A stretch of 64,000 nt of DNA, taken from Nothopassalora personata (Eukaryota; Ascomycota; Dothideomycetes; Mycosphaerellales; Mycosphaerellaceae). The position numbers were made by a program, and so were the translations under genes. Each line of letters begins with the position of its first letter. Position 1 is the stretch's first letter. Location of the stretch: NCBI GenBank assembly GCA_033816765.1, contig CM066292.1, positions 3,844,001 to 3,908,000 on the forward strand. The letters are read 5' to 3'. The notes below the pieces were generated by a model. The model searched no databases. It was not told where the DNA came from and saw only the letters and a program-made list of their open reading frames with translations. Positions 21,711-32,500 of the stretch are shown here, one piece after another.

Positions 21711-23459
21711 GACTCGGACTCGCCAGTGCTGCCAAGCAACCATGATCGGAAGGAAGCGAGACTGGAGAAGAAGGAGCTGCCACGCTATCTGATGGCCAAG
21801 TCCTTCTTTGATTGTCGCGAGTTCGATCGCTGCGCTGCTGTCTTTCTGCCCGACCAAGTGGCCCACAGTACACCGCCGCTCCAGAAGCAGACTCCAGGCG
21901 GCAAGCAGACTTCCTCCGCTTGGTCCGCAAAACCCCTCAAGCAAAAGTCCGAGCCGCTGCCGAGAAATCTGAGCCAGAGATCCTTCTTTCTGGCCCTCTA
22001 TGCGCGGTACCTGGCAGGCGAGAAGCGCAAGAACGAAGACGCTGAGACTATCATTGGACCTCATGACGGACCGGCGTTGGTCAACAGGGAAGTCGTGGGA
22101 ATTTCGACCCTTCTTGAACACTACTTCAACTCGAGAGGCGGCCTCGAGGATTTGAGCAACTCGCACGGATGGCTGGACTACCTGTACGCCGTCATACTGA
22201 TCAAGCTGAAGTCGGAGTCGCTTGCAAGACAATGGCTTTTGCGGAGCGTGAACATCAACCCGTACAATTGGGCAGCATGGCTAGAGCTCTCGTCCCTGAT
22301 CGAGTCGCCCGAGGACCTCCAGCAAGTCGGCCAGCACTTGCCGCAGAACATCATGACCTTCTTCTTCCACATCCACTGCAGCCAGGAACTCTTCCAGCAA
22401 GAGAAAGCCGTCTACGATGTCCTCGCGCAGATGCAAAGTATATTCCCTCGCTCGGCATACCTCCAACAGCAGAAGGCGTTGCTACTGTATCAAGCTCGTC
22501 GCCAAGAGGAAGCTGTCGAGATCTTCGACAGCCTCATCCGAAACCACCCTCACCGGCTCGACGGCATGGAAATATACAGCAACTTGCTATACGTCCTCCA
22601 AAATCGGCCGAAACTGGCGACACTAGCAGCCATGGCAAGCGAGACGGACAAGTTCAGACCGGAGACGAACTGCATCCTTGGCAACTATTACAGTCTGATA
22701 GCTGAACACGAAAAGGCCGTCTTGCACTTCCGCCGCGCACTTCAGCTTGATCGCAATTGTCAGACAGCCTGGACCTTGATGGGCCATGAATATATCGAAC
22801 TCAAGAATACTCAAGCGGCCATCGAGTCGTACCGCCGTGCAGTCGACACCAACCGGAAAGACTATCGAGCATGGTACGGTCTTGGTCAAGGCTATGAAAT
22901 GCTCGAGTGCTACAGCTATAGTTTATTCTACTACAAGCGCGCCGCTGCACTATGTGTGGCAGATCCGAAGATGTGGGCGGCCGTGGGCAATGCTTACAGC
23001 AAATGCGGCAAGATCGTCAACGCAATACAAGCCTTCAAGCGTGCACTCATCGTCGGCAGCCAGATGGACACTGCAACCAGCTTCGGCACGTCGACATCGG
23101 ATCCACTGGCGCACGCGGTTGGAGGCGCTTTGGACCCGCAGGTCCTATATGATATCGCTCTGCTGTACGAAAAGGAGGGCAACTACCAAGAGGCTTCAGC
23201 GTACATGGAGCTGACTCTGGCGCAAGAAGATGGTGCGGAGGAAGGTGAGGAGGGTATTGGCGTGACGCAAATTACCAGTCGCGCACGTCTGTGGCTCGCG
23301 AGATGGTGTCATGCCCAGAGCGACTGGCAGCGCACGATGGAACTCGCAAACGAGCTGATACAAGACAGCGTGGAAGTGGAAGAGGCGAAGAGCTTGGTCA
23401 ATGAAGCGCGCAGTAGATTGACTCTGGCAGCGCAGGAAGATTCTCAACTAATGGGCTGA
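21438..23459 (+). CDS. CDC23: anaphase-promoting complex subunit Cdc23/Apc8
   Basis: TPR subunit of the APC/C ubiquitin ligase, which drives anaphase and mitotic exit. Exons 21438-21550 and 21608-23459, 654 aa. Exon 1 gives NERCLYFAAK and the junction makes KWTAELLNAF, matching the Cdc23/Apc8 N-terminal signature; an unspliced model starting at 21621 would lose it. After an Asp-rich run at about 50-65 the N-terminal helical domain carries SHGWLDYLYAVIL and WAAWLELSSLI. TPR repeats fill about 330-560, for example TAWTLMGHEYIELKNTQAAI, DYRAWYGLGQGYEMLECYSY and PKMWAAVGNAYSKCGKIVNA, all characteristic of this subunit. The C-terminal 90 residues are a final helical repeat with an acidic insert. 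Confidence 0.95.
21677..21715 (+). repeat. (GAC)n microsatellite coding poly-Asp in CDC23
   Basis: A near-perfect GAC run encodes ten Asp residues followed by EDSD in the N-terminal linker of Cdc23. Such runs change length readily. The acidic stretch lies outside the folded TPR region. Confidence 0.85.
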
Positions 23460-23498
23460 GACTTCGAGCCATGGCTGAGAGTCCCTCAGCTCAGCAGC

Positions 23499-24160
23499 TC
23501 ACGACCTCTGCGCCCGCTCACCCGGCATCCACATCAAACTCCCAGTCTTCCCACCATTCACATGCAACAACTGTCCATGCGTATTCACATTAAACCTCTC
23601 ACTCGCCAACACCAGAAATGTCCTCGCCACATCCTCACTCGGCACAGGCCTAGCAATTCCCACCGTCGCCTCAAGTCTCTGCCCACCTCCACTGCTCCCC
23701 ATACCGCTCACATTCCTCTCGAAACTTCCTCGCATCCACCACCCCCGACGCCACGGCATTCACCCTAGCCTTACTGTACAGTATATTTCTCGGCACGTCT
23801 TTCGCCAGAATCTGCAAAGTCAGGGAAGAGAGGTCTATGGATGCGATTGCGAGGCAGGTTTTCTTTCGATTGCGCCGAAGTGAGATTCCGCTTCTGGTGA
23901 AAGCTGCGTCGACGTTTGCGGCTGAGGAAATTTCGCAGCTGTAGGTTCGGAGATTTCCGGGGTTGGAGATGGGGGGAGATGGAGACGGCTGAAGGGAGGT
24001 GTAGGACGGAGACGCGGGGGCCCGCGGCGAGGAAGGCGTTGACTACGACGTGGCCGATCAGACCGCAGCTGCTGGTTATTAGGACGTGGGAGTATTCTAG
24101 GACGAAGGTGATGGGGAAAAAGGGGGGGGGTGAAGCCTTCGTGGGTGGTGGACATTTTCG
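23499..24160 (-). pseudogene. short-chain dehydrogenase/reductase, deleted and frameshifted
   Basis: Fragments of one SDR are found in order on the minus strand. The N-terminal Rossmann start HVLITSSCGLIGHVVVNAF is at 24088-24032, with the Gly-rich loop changed (SSCGLIG). About 140 bp later CLAIASIDLSS follows, then directly LQILAKDVPRN and ARVNAVASGVVDARKF, in which the segment that should carry the catalytic YxxxK is missing. A 1-bp shift after EQWRWAET moves to ATVGIARPVPSEDVARTFLV and the C-terminal LLHVNGGKTGSLMW. Roughly 100 residues of an ordinary SDR are absent. Loss of the catalytic Tyr/Lys plus the frameshift make function very unlikely. It is convergent with CDC23. Confidence 0.82.
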
Positions 24161-24386
24161 TCTAGAGGTGAAGTGAGGTAAAGGCGAAAGCTTGGAGGCT
24201 TGAAGGTGTGGATGTGGGATCATGCAGTAGCGCATTTGAGGTACCTTTCGTTTTTCCGGCGACAGCTATGAAACAGTATAGTGAAGACGATTGCATGAGG
24301 ATACAAACACACATTATGCGATAGTGTAGAATGGCAAACCCTCTCAGAAAGACCCAAGTCCACCAACCTCAACCTCAGCATCGCTC

Positions 24387-27161
24387 CTAGTCATCACCAT
24401 CACCATCACCATCACCACCACCACCAACCACAACCCGATCCTCGATCCTCGGCCTCCCCCGACTAGACCTCAACTCCGAACTCCACGCCTCCCCAACTTC
24501 CACCTCCAGTACCTCCACCTCAGCCACAGCACTCGCCCTCTCCTCACTACTAGGACCCCTCCGTCCACCATACCCCGGATCTCCCGCAAACAAGCTCAAG
24601 CTCGCGAACCTCTCAGAGTCCTCTCTCCACGCTCTCGCCGCACAAGCCTTATCCCTCGCGGCCGCAGGACTCCCGTACCCATGCTTCCAGCCCTCGCCGT
24701 GCCCGAGAGATCCGGCGAGGTCGTAGTTGGATCGCGCGCTGGGTTGCGAGATGGAGTGGTATGTGCGGCCGCTGCCGTGGGGGGAAGTTGTTACTTTGAT
24801 GCCGTCGATGGGGGCGAGCCATCGGCTCGTTGAAGGATCCATTGACAGTTCCGACCAGCGGCTTTTTGAGGGGTTGGATGCTGTGGAGGGTCCGGGGGTG
24901 TGATGTTGGAGAGAGGCGTCGGGTTCGGGGCACAGGTTGGATGTGGAGCTTGCTGCGCCGCTTATGGAGCTGCTTATGCTGGGGTGGCGTTGGCCGACGA
25001 GGGTTTGGAGCGGGTGTTTTTCTTCTTCGTCTGTGCGTTTGGTCTTTTGGGTGGACTCGGCTGCTTCTTGTGGGGTTGTCTCGGATAAAGGCTCGTTGAG
25101 TTCCTGGCGGAGGGCTGCGACTTCGACTTGGAGGTCTTCGACTAGTTTGCGGAGTGAGTCTGTCTCGCTTTGCTCGGCAGCATGGCGCTGCGCTGCTTGG
25201 CTAGAAGATTCAATGGTGGCTGGTGTAGGCACAACCCGCGGTCTGAAGGTCTGAGTAGGCAGTCCAAGCGCAGCACACCTACTCTTCAGGAGAAGCTCTG
25301 TCATGTCACCGATCCCTTCTACAGATGGCTGGGAGGGTGCTTTGGTGGGCATCATTAAGCTATTGCCATCCACCACATTTGCTTGCTGGAGCTCCTGAAG
25401 GAGTACAGGGTGCACAGCGATGGGGTCTGCTGAGGCAAACGATGCTGGAGTGGCCTTGGCGATCGGTTCTTCGAAATGCACATGCTTTGCCATATTACCA
25501 CCATCGATGCCAACGATAGAGTCCGGTCGAGGTACAGGCTCGATGCTGGAAGGGACATCTGCATTATTAGAGTCTGCTGGTCGGGCATGAGACGCGCAGT
25601 AAGAGCAAGAATCGTTCTCGCAGCTGAATCCAGTAAGACCTGTGTAGCCTGGTGCAGGATTTGCAAGCTTCATGCTGAGGACTCTGTCCACGAGAGTCCC
25701 ACCCGCTGCTCTCAGTGATCTTAGGTCAGGCTTTGGGACCAAAAGATCTGGCGTAGGCATTGACGCATCGCTCTGAAGTCCTTCCTCTGTATTGTCCATG
25801 GTGCCATTACCAACGACTGACGAAGAAGGCAACTCCAGCGGCTCGGGTTCCTCGACATCTGCAACATCTACTGGTGACAACGCCGCCAGCTCCGGTGTAT
25901 GAGGAGCACTACTGTGACCACGCCTCTTCAACCACGCCCGGTGCGCCAGCTCTCGCCTCACGATCTCGAGGCTCTTCTTCTCAGCATGTCGATCAGATCT
26001 TTTCAGGTTGCCGCCGACCCAGTCATACAACATAAGTCGAACGAATCTCAAAATGTCGATGTCAATGGCTCGGACCTCCTTCGCATTGAGCGGATGCTCG
26101 AGCTTTATCACGTTGACGGCTGAGATGCCCAGAACAGAGGCATCAATGTAGTGCCACGACGTGAACGTGCCTTCTCCTCCGCTAATGGTGGTATAGCCCG
26201 TTGGTGCTGGAGCAACCCATTGCTTGTGATCGTCTCCGATGAGCTCAAGGAAGTGGGCATCGTCTTGAAACCAGCTTCGCCGTGTGAGGCGACGCCCTCC
26301 GAGAGGATGGTTTGAGAGGTCGATATCCTCAGGTAGTGGGCGGAGGTCGTGAGGGCTGTGTGCTCCGGTCGATGTGTCCTGTTCCGTGGGGGCTTGAAGA
26401 GTGCTGTCAATCTCGATGGCGGGCCGTGGAAGTAGCAAACGTTGTTCAGGCTGTTCAGACGTAGTTATCGTAGCCGAGCTCGGGCTTGAGTGGGACTCAC
26501 TGACCACAAAAGGCCCCCGTGAAAGCACACTCAAGCCGTCAAGAGGACTCCTCGGCGGCGTCAGAGGCCCCGAGACTGGCTCCTCCTTCGTAGTGGCGGT
26601 GACCATGCTCGTGTAGCGAGATAGAAAGCGGAGATCGGTAGCGAGCCTAGCATCATCCACCTCTGGGTTAGGAGATTCGATAGCTCTTCGCTCGAAGAAG
26701 TCCGCAAGCCGATCCATGGCTTCAAAGGCCTCTGGTGTCTTCATAGTCCGGAAATCCCACGGAAGATGTGCCTTTCTCGGCTCGAGCTCGCTGACAAGTG
26801 GCCATCCGTAGGAGTGTAGTCGTTGAGCACTGTCCTCCAGAAAAGTGTAGAGAGGCATAGATGCTGCTAGATGCCCGGTGCAGAACTCATTTTTGATGAA
26901 GGCTGCCACTCCTGCGATCTGCTGTGCAATTTCCACGATGCCATTTAGCTGCGTGGTGCTCGGACCATTGGAAGCTCGTGGCTGGGGAGACATGCTGGCT
27001 ATCGAGGGCTTTCTTGTTCTGCGATAAAAAGCCGTTGATCTTTCTGCAGGAGAGTGTTGGGAGAAAGAGAGCTCGAAGTCGACTGGTGAAACAAATGCCA
27101 CGACCAACATCGTGAAGCTTGTATCTACGCACTTACCTGTCAAATACTTGTTCCATACCAT
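24387..27161 (-). CDS. conserved hypothetical protein, low-complexity C-terminus
   Basis: Frame of 924 codons; no family recognised. A strong donor (ACAG|GTAAGT, 27136) and acceptor (CTGCAG, 27044) bound a 93-bp, frame-neutral segment near the start, so the spliced protein would be 893 aa beginning MVWNKYLTERSTAFYRR. Residues about 55-180 are helical and look folded (NGIVEIAQQIAGVAAFIKN, AMDRLADFFERRAIE). A second folded block at about 310-400 contains TFTSWHYIDASVLGISAVN and VRAIDIDILRFVRLMLYDW. The rest is Ser/Pro/Glu-rich and disordered, with a short coiled coil near LRKLVEDLQVEVAALRQEL. The tail is an Asp-Gly repeat coded by a microsatellite. The function is unknown. Confidence 0.7.
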   Translation of the reverse strand: MVWNKYLTGKCVDTSFTMLVVAFVSPVDFELSFSQHSPAERSTAFYRRTRKPSIASMSPQPRASNGPSTTQLNGIVEIAQQIAGVAAFIKNEFCTGHLAASMPLYTFLEDSAQRLHSYGWPLVSELEPRKAHLPWDFRTMKTPEAFEAMDRLADFFERRAIESPNPEVDDARLATDLRFLSRYTSMVTATTKEEPVSGPLTPPRSPLDGLSVLSRGPFVVSESHSSPSSATITTSEQPEQRLLLPRPAIEIDSTLQAPTEQDTSTGAHSPHDLRPLPEDIDLSNHPLGGRRLTRRSWFQDDAHFLELIGDDHKQWVAPAPTGYTTISGGEGTFTSWHYIDASVLGISAVNVIKLEHPLNAKEVRAIDIDILRFVRLMLYDWVGGNLKRSDRHAEKKSLEIVRRELAHRAWLKRRGHSSAPHTPELAALSPVDVADVEEPEPLELPSSSVVGNGTMDNTEEGLQSDASMPTPDLLVPKPDLRSLRAAGGTLVDRVLSMKLANPAPGYTGLTGFSCENDSCSYCASHARPADSNNADVPSSIEPVPRPDSIVGIDGGNMAKHVHFEEPIAKATPASFASADPIAVHPVLLQELQQANVVDGNSLMMPTKAPSQPSVEGIGDMTELLLKSRCAALGLPTQTFRPRVVPTPATIESSSQAAQRHAAEQSETDSLRKLVEDLQVEVAALRQELNEPLSETTPQEAAESTQKTKRTDEEEKHPLQTLVGQRHPSISSSISGAASSTSNLCPEPDASLQHHTPGPSTASNPSKSRWSELSMDPSTSRWLAPIDGIKVTTSPHGSGRTYHSISQPSARSNYDLAGSLGHGEGWKHGYGSPAAARDKACAARAWREDSERFASLSLFAGDPGYGGRRGPSSEERASAVAEVEVLEVEVGEAWSSELRSSRGRPRIEDRVVVGGGGDGDGDGDD
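24390..24427. repeat. CACCAT/CACCAC microsatellite at the 3' end of a gene
   Basis: Tandem CATCAC/CACCAC hexamers encode the alternating Gly/Asp C-terminus of the leftward hypothetical protein. A length change here would alter only the tail. Confidence 0.85.
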
Positions 27162-27393
27162 GCTGCTAGATCAGTGTGGCACGAGGCCGACGGACGACCA
27201 TAGTGACCAGTCGCAGCCGCGCAGCAAACAAGCGTTGGTGAAGGAGGTACCGTACACCCTCAGGCGGTATGGTGCGGATCCGTACCTGCAATGTGAAGGT
27301 TGATGCGTTCGATAAAGCCCCGTCGGTATCATACGTCTGAGCAAAAGGGTACCTCGCTCTCGTTAAGTCTGTCCGCGTCTCGATCGTCCTCGT

Positions 27394-28301
27394 CTAATAG
27401 ACGAATGGCATAAACTTGCAAGGCGTGGCTTTTTCGTACGCGCGATATTGCTCGCCATACTAGATCATAGTCAGCATGTCACCAAGCAGCTCAAAACCGC
27501 TATCACACTTGCCTTTCCCTTCAGATACTGCTGATGTGCCGGAATAGCCACTTTTGTAAACTGCCACGTCGACAAAAACGCAACAGCAGCAGCCCAAGCC
27601 CAGCCTCCCGCAGCCAGAGCATTTCCCGTCCTCCACATAGTATATCCAAAATAATTCACATGTCTCGCCAAACCAAAAAGCCCACTGCCATACAACCTGC
27701 CCTTATTCTCCGGCCTCTTTTTCCAATTATGCCTCTGCTGCTCCGACACCAGCTCTACCAGCAGTCCCGTCACGTATAGAGCAGACCCAACGATCAACTG
27801 CGTCTGCGGGAAATTTTCTCCATTCACACTCGCGCTGGTCTGCGCACATGCGAAGAACAGACTATTCAGCGTGTTGCCCACAGCATTGAAGATTGCGACT
27901 TGCGCACCAAACCCGGGCTTTATCGACTCTTGCATGACGGCTGTCAAGTGGTAGTTCTGCTTGAGCATACTGCCTACTGACATTCCCCACAGTATCGTCC
28001 GATACGGCGAGAGACCGAGGCGGTCGAGGGGTGTGCTCGTGATCCACGGAGGACCTTGAGGTAAAGTCGTGCCGCGGAGGCGTGTGATCAGTGGTCGTCC
28101 CCAGTCGTGGGCGAGGAAGCCATATTGGATGAAGGGATCTGCGAGGCGGCCTAGGAAGAATGTGGTTGTTTCTAAGGGCGAAGAGCCTTTTTTGCCGCGT
28201 CGGATGGGGTCTTTGCTGCGTTTTGAGTCTATGGTAGGCATTGTGACATGTGTGAGGTCGGAGGGGCGTTGTTGTTGGCCTACCTTTGTCATTATCTTCA
28301 C
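27394..28301 (-). CDS. DUF1295 / steroid 5-alpha-reductase-like membrane protein
   Basis: Multi-span membrane protein, 284 aa as modelled from ATG 28301; starts at 28289 or 28241 are also possible. Four to six hydrophobic segments are visible. The signature is near the C-terminus: YGSGLFGLARHVNYFGYTMWRTGNAL, the DUF1295/ICMT-like NADPH-binding region. The usual C-terminal YGEQYRAYEKATPCKFMPF is found only after an intron at 27512-27460 whose donor is GC (AAAG|GCAAGT) and whose acceptor is TAG, with a CTGAC branch site. The unspliced frame ends in unrelated residues. Exons 28301-27513 and 27459-27394. Members reduce steroid- or fatty-type enones in the ER in related families; the substrate here is unknown. 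Confidence 0.82.
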
Positions 28302-29000
28302 ATGGCGAGCTCCGTCTAACCGGATGCCATCGCGCCTTGCCGGCGGGAGGAGCGCGACCTTGGCTCAAAGGCTGAGTTGCTTTTGCCGTCTTCTCTTTCT
28401 ACTTTTCACTTTTGCAGCAGGTGTGTGAAGTCGACTTGTGGTGCGAAGCGGGGACTTGCCGAGGCGGTTCGTGTAGCGACGGCAACACATCTGACGACGG
28501 TGCCAACACCGCGAAGAGCAAGACAATCTAGGGGGAAGAATGCATTCGAGGCCATCTATCATAGTCTATGTCATCGTGCGTCCCGCGGCTTCATGGTATC
28601 TCGGACATTCAACATTACCAGGACCCCACACAGGTCCTCCCAGCAAAATGCCTTCTTTTTAGCCATGTCCTGAATGTACACCTGGATGCTTTATACTCTA
28701 CCGTAAAAAATTTCTTCGATGCGTCGAATTCGGCCGTTAGGGATTGCACACGACTTCGTGACTGGAGTACTAACTCGTGCTCGTCATGCTTCGATTGCTG
28801 TTGCCTCGGACTGGATGCGCTCGCAGAGGGTTGTAGCCCCGAGGCGGACACAGTCCAGTCTCGTCGGTCCGACTGTGGCGTCTATCTGCGGCGCCCTCGA
28901 GGTCGGTGGAGAATCGTCGTGCCCAAGATCCTCGTGGGAAACGGGCTTCACCATCCCATTGTGGCGGATCATACTCGCATCCCGATAGCAGCGAACTCAA
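28302..29000. other. intergenic region, about 700 bp
   Basis: No gene supported. A + strand frame of 154 codons (28568-29032) has no domain. The left side is the promoter of the DUF1295 gene and the right side the terminator of URC4. Confidence 0.4.
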
Positions 29001-30594
29001 CTAAAATACCGTGCCGTCGGATAGGATCATGATGGGTGGCTCCTTAGTGTTTGGTCTTGAGACTTCTGCAATTTCTCTTCCACCCTGGAGAATGTTAGCA
29101 AACTCGGTCAGCGAATTACCGATCGCCAAAATCACTACGTACCTTCCAGCTGCCTGCCTCGAGCATTTGTGCTAAGCTCAGTTTGTTATTCCCAGTCAGG
29201 TCAAGCAGAGTGTTGACTTGGGCAAGCAACTCGTCCAGGAACCCAACCGTGACCGCCCGCCACTCTACGATGACATCGTCGTCTGCGGTAAAAAGTGGCA
29301 CAACTTCCACGTTTGGCTGTCCTTGCCGGGTCGAATTCATCTGATATTGCTCTAGGCCTCGCCGGGCATCGTCTGGCTTGAGCGTAAGAAGGCCAGTGTC
29401 AACAAGCAATCCTCCATTCCGATACTCTGGCAGGCCTGTCATCAGCTCCACTCCGACAAAGTGCACATTGGCCAGCTTCTGCATAGGAACCATGAGCGAG
29501 TAAGTGAGCCATTGGGTAAGCTTGTGGAATGGAACAATGCTTTCCCATGGATTGTTAGGATGCGAGGGCATCGAACTACATGGCCAGGCATCTCCTAGTG
29601 GCACGCCGTCTATCTGTGTTCGAGTCGCTGGCCATATTGCCGAGAGACCGTTCATCAGCGTGTCCCACAATGTCGGCAAAGGGACGATCGGGATAGAATT
29701 GGCATGCGTCGAGGGGTGTGCGAGCAGGTAGTCCAGCATATTGCCAGGTCTGGCTTCTGGGCCAAAGATCTCCTGGTTCAAGAGCGCATCTGCCAGACAA
29801 ATCAAAAGATTAGTCCGACCTGCCAAGCCAGAGATCGGGTTCTCGTCCGTCACTTGTAGACCTCTCGCCATCTTCTCGGCGGTAAGCTTCTTCAATCCCT
29901 CACTGTCCACTTGATGAGGCTCGTCCGGTTTGCTGGAAAACATGCCCATCTTGAACATTTCCAAGCTGGCCACTGCCAATCCTTCACTCCGTCTGTACAC
30001 TTGACCACTTTCCTCAGACCTGTACTGCCATTTCGCGCCTGCGCCTGCATCAAGCAGCACGGACACCAAGAACAGATCAATCAGTCTTCGTGTTCGCTCC
30101 TGGTTGTCAACAGTGCTCGGCCAAGTCTGCATAAGCTGGTCCACTCTCGGCCGGCCTCCAACTTCAAAGTGCTGCCAACGTCCATGAGGAGGAATGGTGT
30201 GGTAGTCTGGGGCGAAATCGCGCTACATAAATCAGTATGGCAAGCAATGAAGGCCCAGTGAGAAGTGTATCGTCACCTTGATTATTGACACAACATATTG
30301 GGCAGTATCGGGAAACTTGGACATGTCGACATTGAAATGGCGCAGCTGATTTCTCTTGGCCTTCTCCAGCACGAGCTTGCTCCTCTCCCGTACGGCATGG
30401 ATGCTGCGCAGGTAGCCAGCTGGATACAGGTTCGGGTCTGGCGCTTTGGGTAATGGTATATCTGGCAGGCTGGCGTTCTGGCGAGGACTGCTGTTGTCAC
30501 GCTGCATGGCGAATGGCTTCGTGAGAGATGGTCCGGTTCGTGTAGAGTCCCTGTCCGAAATGTGTTTGTTCTTGTTTCTGGTGAAGAACTTCAT
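29001..30594 (-). CDS. URC4: uracil catabolism protein 4 (URC4/urg3, DUF1688)
   Basis: Member of the URC pathway of uracil breakdown found in many fungi (known; precise reaction unresolved). Three exons, 30594-30277, 30222-29143 and 29084-29001, 493 aa. Both joins restore family motifs: exon 1/2 gives VVSIIK|RDFAPDYHTIPPHGRW followed by EVGGRPRVDQL, and exon 2/3 gives AGSWK|GGREIAEVSRP and the terminal ILSDGTVF. Introns are 53 and 58 bp with GTGACG and GTACGT donors; the second has a GCTAAC branch site. Internal signatures include LFLVSVLLDAGAGAKWQY, RSEGLAVASLEMFKMGMFSS and GRTNLLICLADAL. A purine-cytosine permease lies 11 kb away but is not adjacent, so no uracil cluster is claimed. Confidence 0.95.
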
Positions 30595-31215
30595 GTCTGC
30601 GCCTATCTGTTATCGCGGCTCCGGTATCATTGGGCGGTGCTGTCGGGTGTCACGTTGCACAGCCGCGGGGCACTGGCCGGGTAGCGCCTGTTACGGGCGT
30701 GTGCAGACGTCCATGAGTGATGGGTTGTGCTGCGGGACAGAAGGACGAGGGTGTGGAAGCCGTAGGTGGTGGAAGGTCATGCATCATCTGACAGCGGCGC
30801 GGCGCTCGAGGGGGAAATCGCGATGGCAAAGAAGGCTCGCACGCTCTTTCCACACTATTTGCATAGTCTGCATTGTAGCTTCCAGTTTGGGAGGGAAAGT
30901 GCAGGGGTCGATGAGCTGGTACTTCCCGACTGAGCCGAGCCAGCGGCGCGGTCGGGGGAACGTGATCATTTGTGCATTCAAGACAACACTACATATACAT
31001 GGAGAACCTGTCCGGGCGGGAGCAACAGCACCTGACGGCCGAAGACAGGTGATGCTCATCAAGATCCACAAGGGCCCAGTATGCAAGACGAAAAAGCTAC
31101 GCCTACGACATCGGGCTTCAGCACGCGCTCGAATCTCATTTCCTCCCTGGTCCGCTAATCTGGTGTATTGCCTGGAAAATTTCCCGAATGCTTGCCTTGA
31201 CAACACGCCAACTTT
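30595..31215. other. intergenic region, URC4 promoter and AMACR 3' end
   Basis: 621 bp with no supported gene. A + strand frame of 277 codons crosses it but overlaps the first exon of URC4 and is Arg/Cys/Ser-rich without a domain. Uracil-responsive sites cannot be assigned by eye. Confidence 0.4.
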
Positions 31216-32500
31216 TTACAGTCTCGGTCGTGACCTTGGGACTTCCACTATCTCGCAGCCCCCTTCATGGATCTTATAATGCCTTCCTTTGATCCAGCCC
31301 ATCCATTTACCGAGTGTCTCCTCGCCGCCTTCCCCAGGCCTTAGGCTTGCCGGTGTCCAGCCTTCGCCTTCGACGCCCATGCCTTGTCCAGTTGCCGGAG
31401 GGCGCGTGTCAGCATCGCCATCGGCAAGCGCCAGTCCAGGAGAGCCCTTGAGTGTGACAATTGGTCGCTGGTCAAAGCCGTTCCTTTCCAGCTCTGCCTG
31501 CTCCAGGACTGGCGTTACGCACGCATCAGTTCCATCAAAGATCTTTTCCCACTCCGCACGAGTCTTCTGCTTGAACAACTTCGTGAAAGCCTCCTGCTGA
31601 ACTTTCCACGTCCGTTTGTCTTCCCTGTTCTTGGGCCATTGATCCTTCTCCACGTTGATTTCCAGTCCCTTAAGCAGCGCAGCGTAGAACTGAGGCTCGA
31701 GCGCACCGACTGCCACGTACTTGCCATCCTTAGTCCCGTAGGTGCCATAATACGGAGCGCCACCATCCAGCACATTCGTACCGCGAGGGGCATTCCACAT
31801 CGGAGTCTTCGCCACGAATCGCGGCATTGTCGCCAGGTGGGCCGAACCATCAACCATGTTCGCCTCCACCACTTGTCCCATTCCCGTCTTGGTGTCTCGC
31901 TGGTACAATGCCAAGAGTATACCCATGAAGCATACCGCGCCTCCCCCAGCAAAGTCTCCAATAATGTTGCCTGGAGCATACGGTTTCTCGCCTTCTCTGC
32001 CCAACATGCCCAACACACCTGATACTGCGATGTAGTTGATGTCGTGCCCAGCCATGTCTTTGTATTTGCCATCCCGTCGGAACCCGGTCATCCTCGCAAC
32101 GATTAACCTCGGATTCAGCCTGAGCAGCACCTGTTCAGGGCTCAGACCCATCTTCTCTAACACGCCCGGCCGGAAGGGATCGATCACGACATCCACCTTG
32201 GCGATTATAGATTTGAGAAGATCGATACCTGCCGCTATTTTCGTGTTTACAGTAATGGAGCTCTTATGCCTGGTCAACGAATCGTTGGTCGGCGGAGGAG
32301 GGTCATCTGTGAACGCCTTCGGGTGGGCACGGTCGACGCGAAGGACATCGGCGCCGTAATCAGCCAGAAGCATTCCGGCATAGGGTCCTGCGTCTGGCTC
32401 AATGATCACGCGCCGCGAAGACCGTTCTTGCAATGATCTTACCTGGTGCCAGTCCGGCAAACTCCAGGACCCGTATACCGCTCAATGGTGGTGCGAACAT
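31216..32500 (-). CDS. CoA-transferase family III / alpha-methylacyl-CoA racemase
   Basis: Racemises 2-methylacyl-CoAs for beta-oxidation, in peroxisomes or mitochondria (known for AMACR). Exons 32500-32443 and 32387-31216, 409 aa. The true N-terminus is exon 1, [20 protein letters not shown], spliced through a 55-bp intron to [19 protein letters not shown], the standard start of the family; an unspliced frame from 32460 replaces this by unrelated residues. Active-site regions are [13 protein letters not shown] (His), [12 protein letters not shown] (Asp) and [15 protein letters not shown] (Glu), matching the His/Asp/Glu set of AMACR. The C-terminus ends PRL, a weak PTS1-like tripeptide, so peroxisomal location is possible but unproven. 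A broader formyl-/succinyl-CoA transferase role cannot be excluded. Confidence 0.92.

Noticed and set aside
21366..22232. A minus-strand reading frame of 288 codons
   Set aside because: Antisense to the well-supported CDC23 exons; its valine and repeat content reflect the GAC microsatellite on the other strand.
28568..29032. A + strand frame of 154 codons between the DUF1295 and URC4 genes
   Set aside because: No domain, and its end overlaps the last exon of URC4.
30446..31279. A + strand reading frame of 277 codons
   Set aside because: It overlaps the first exon of URC4 on the other strand, is Cys/Arg/Ser-rich and has no recognisable motif.
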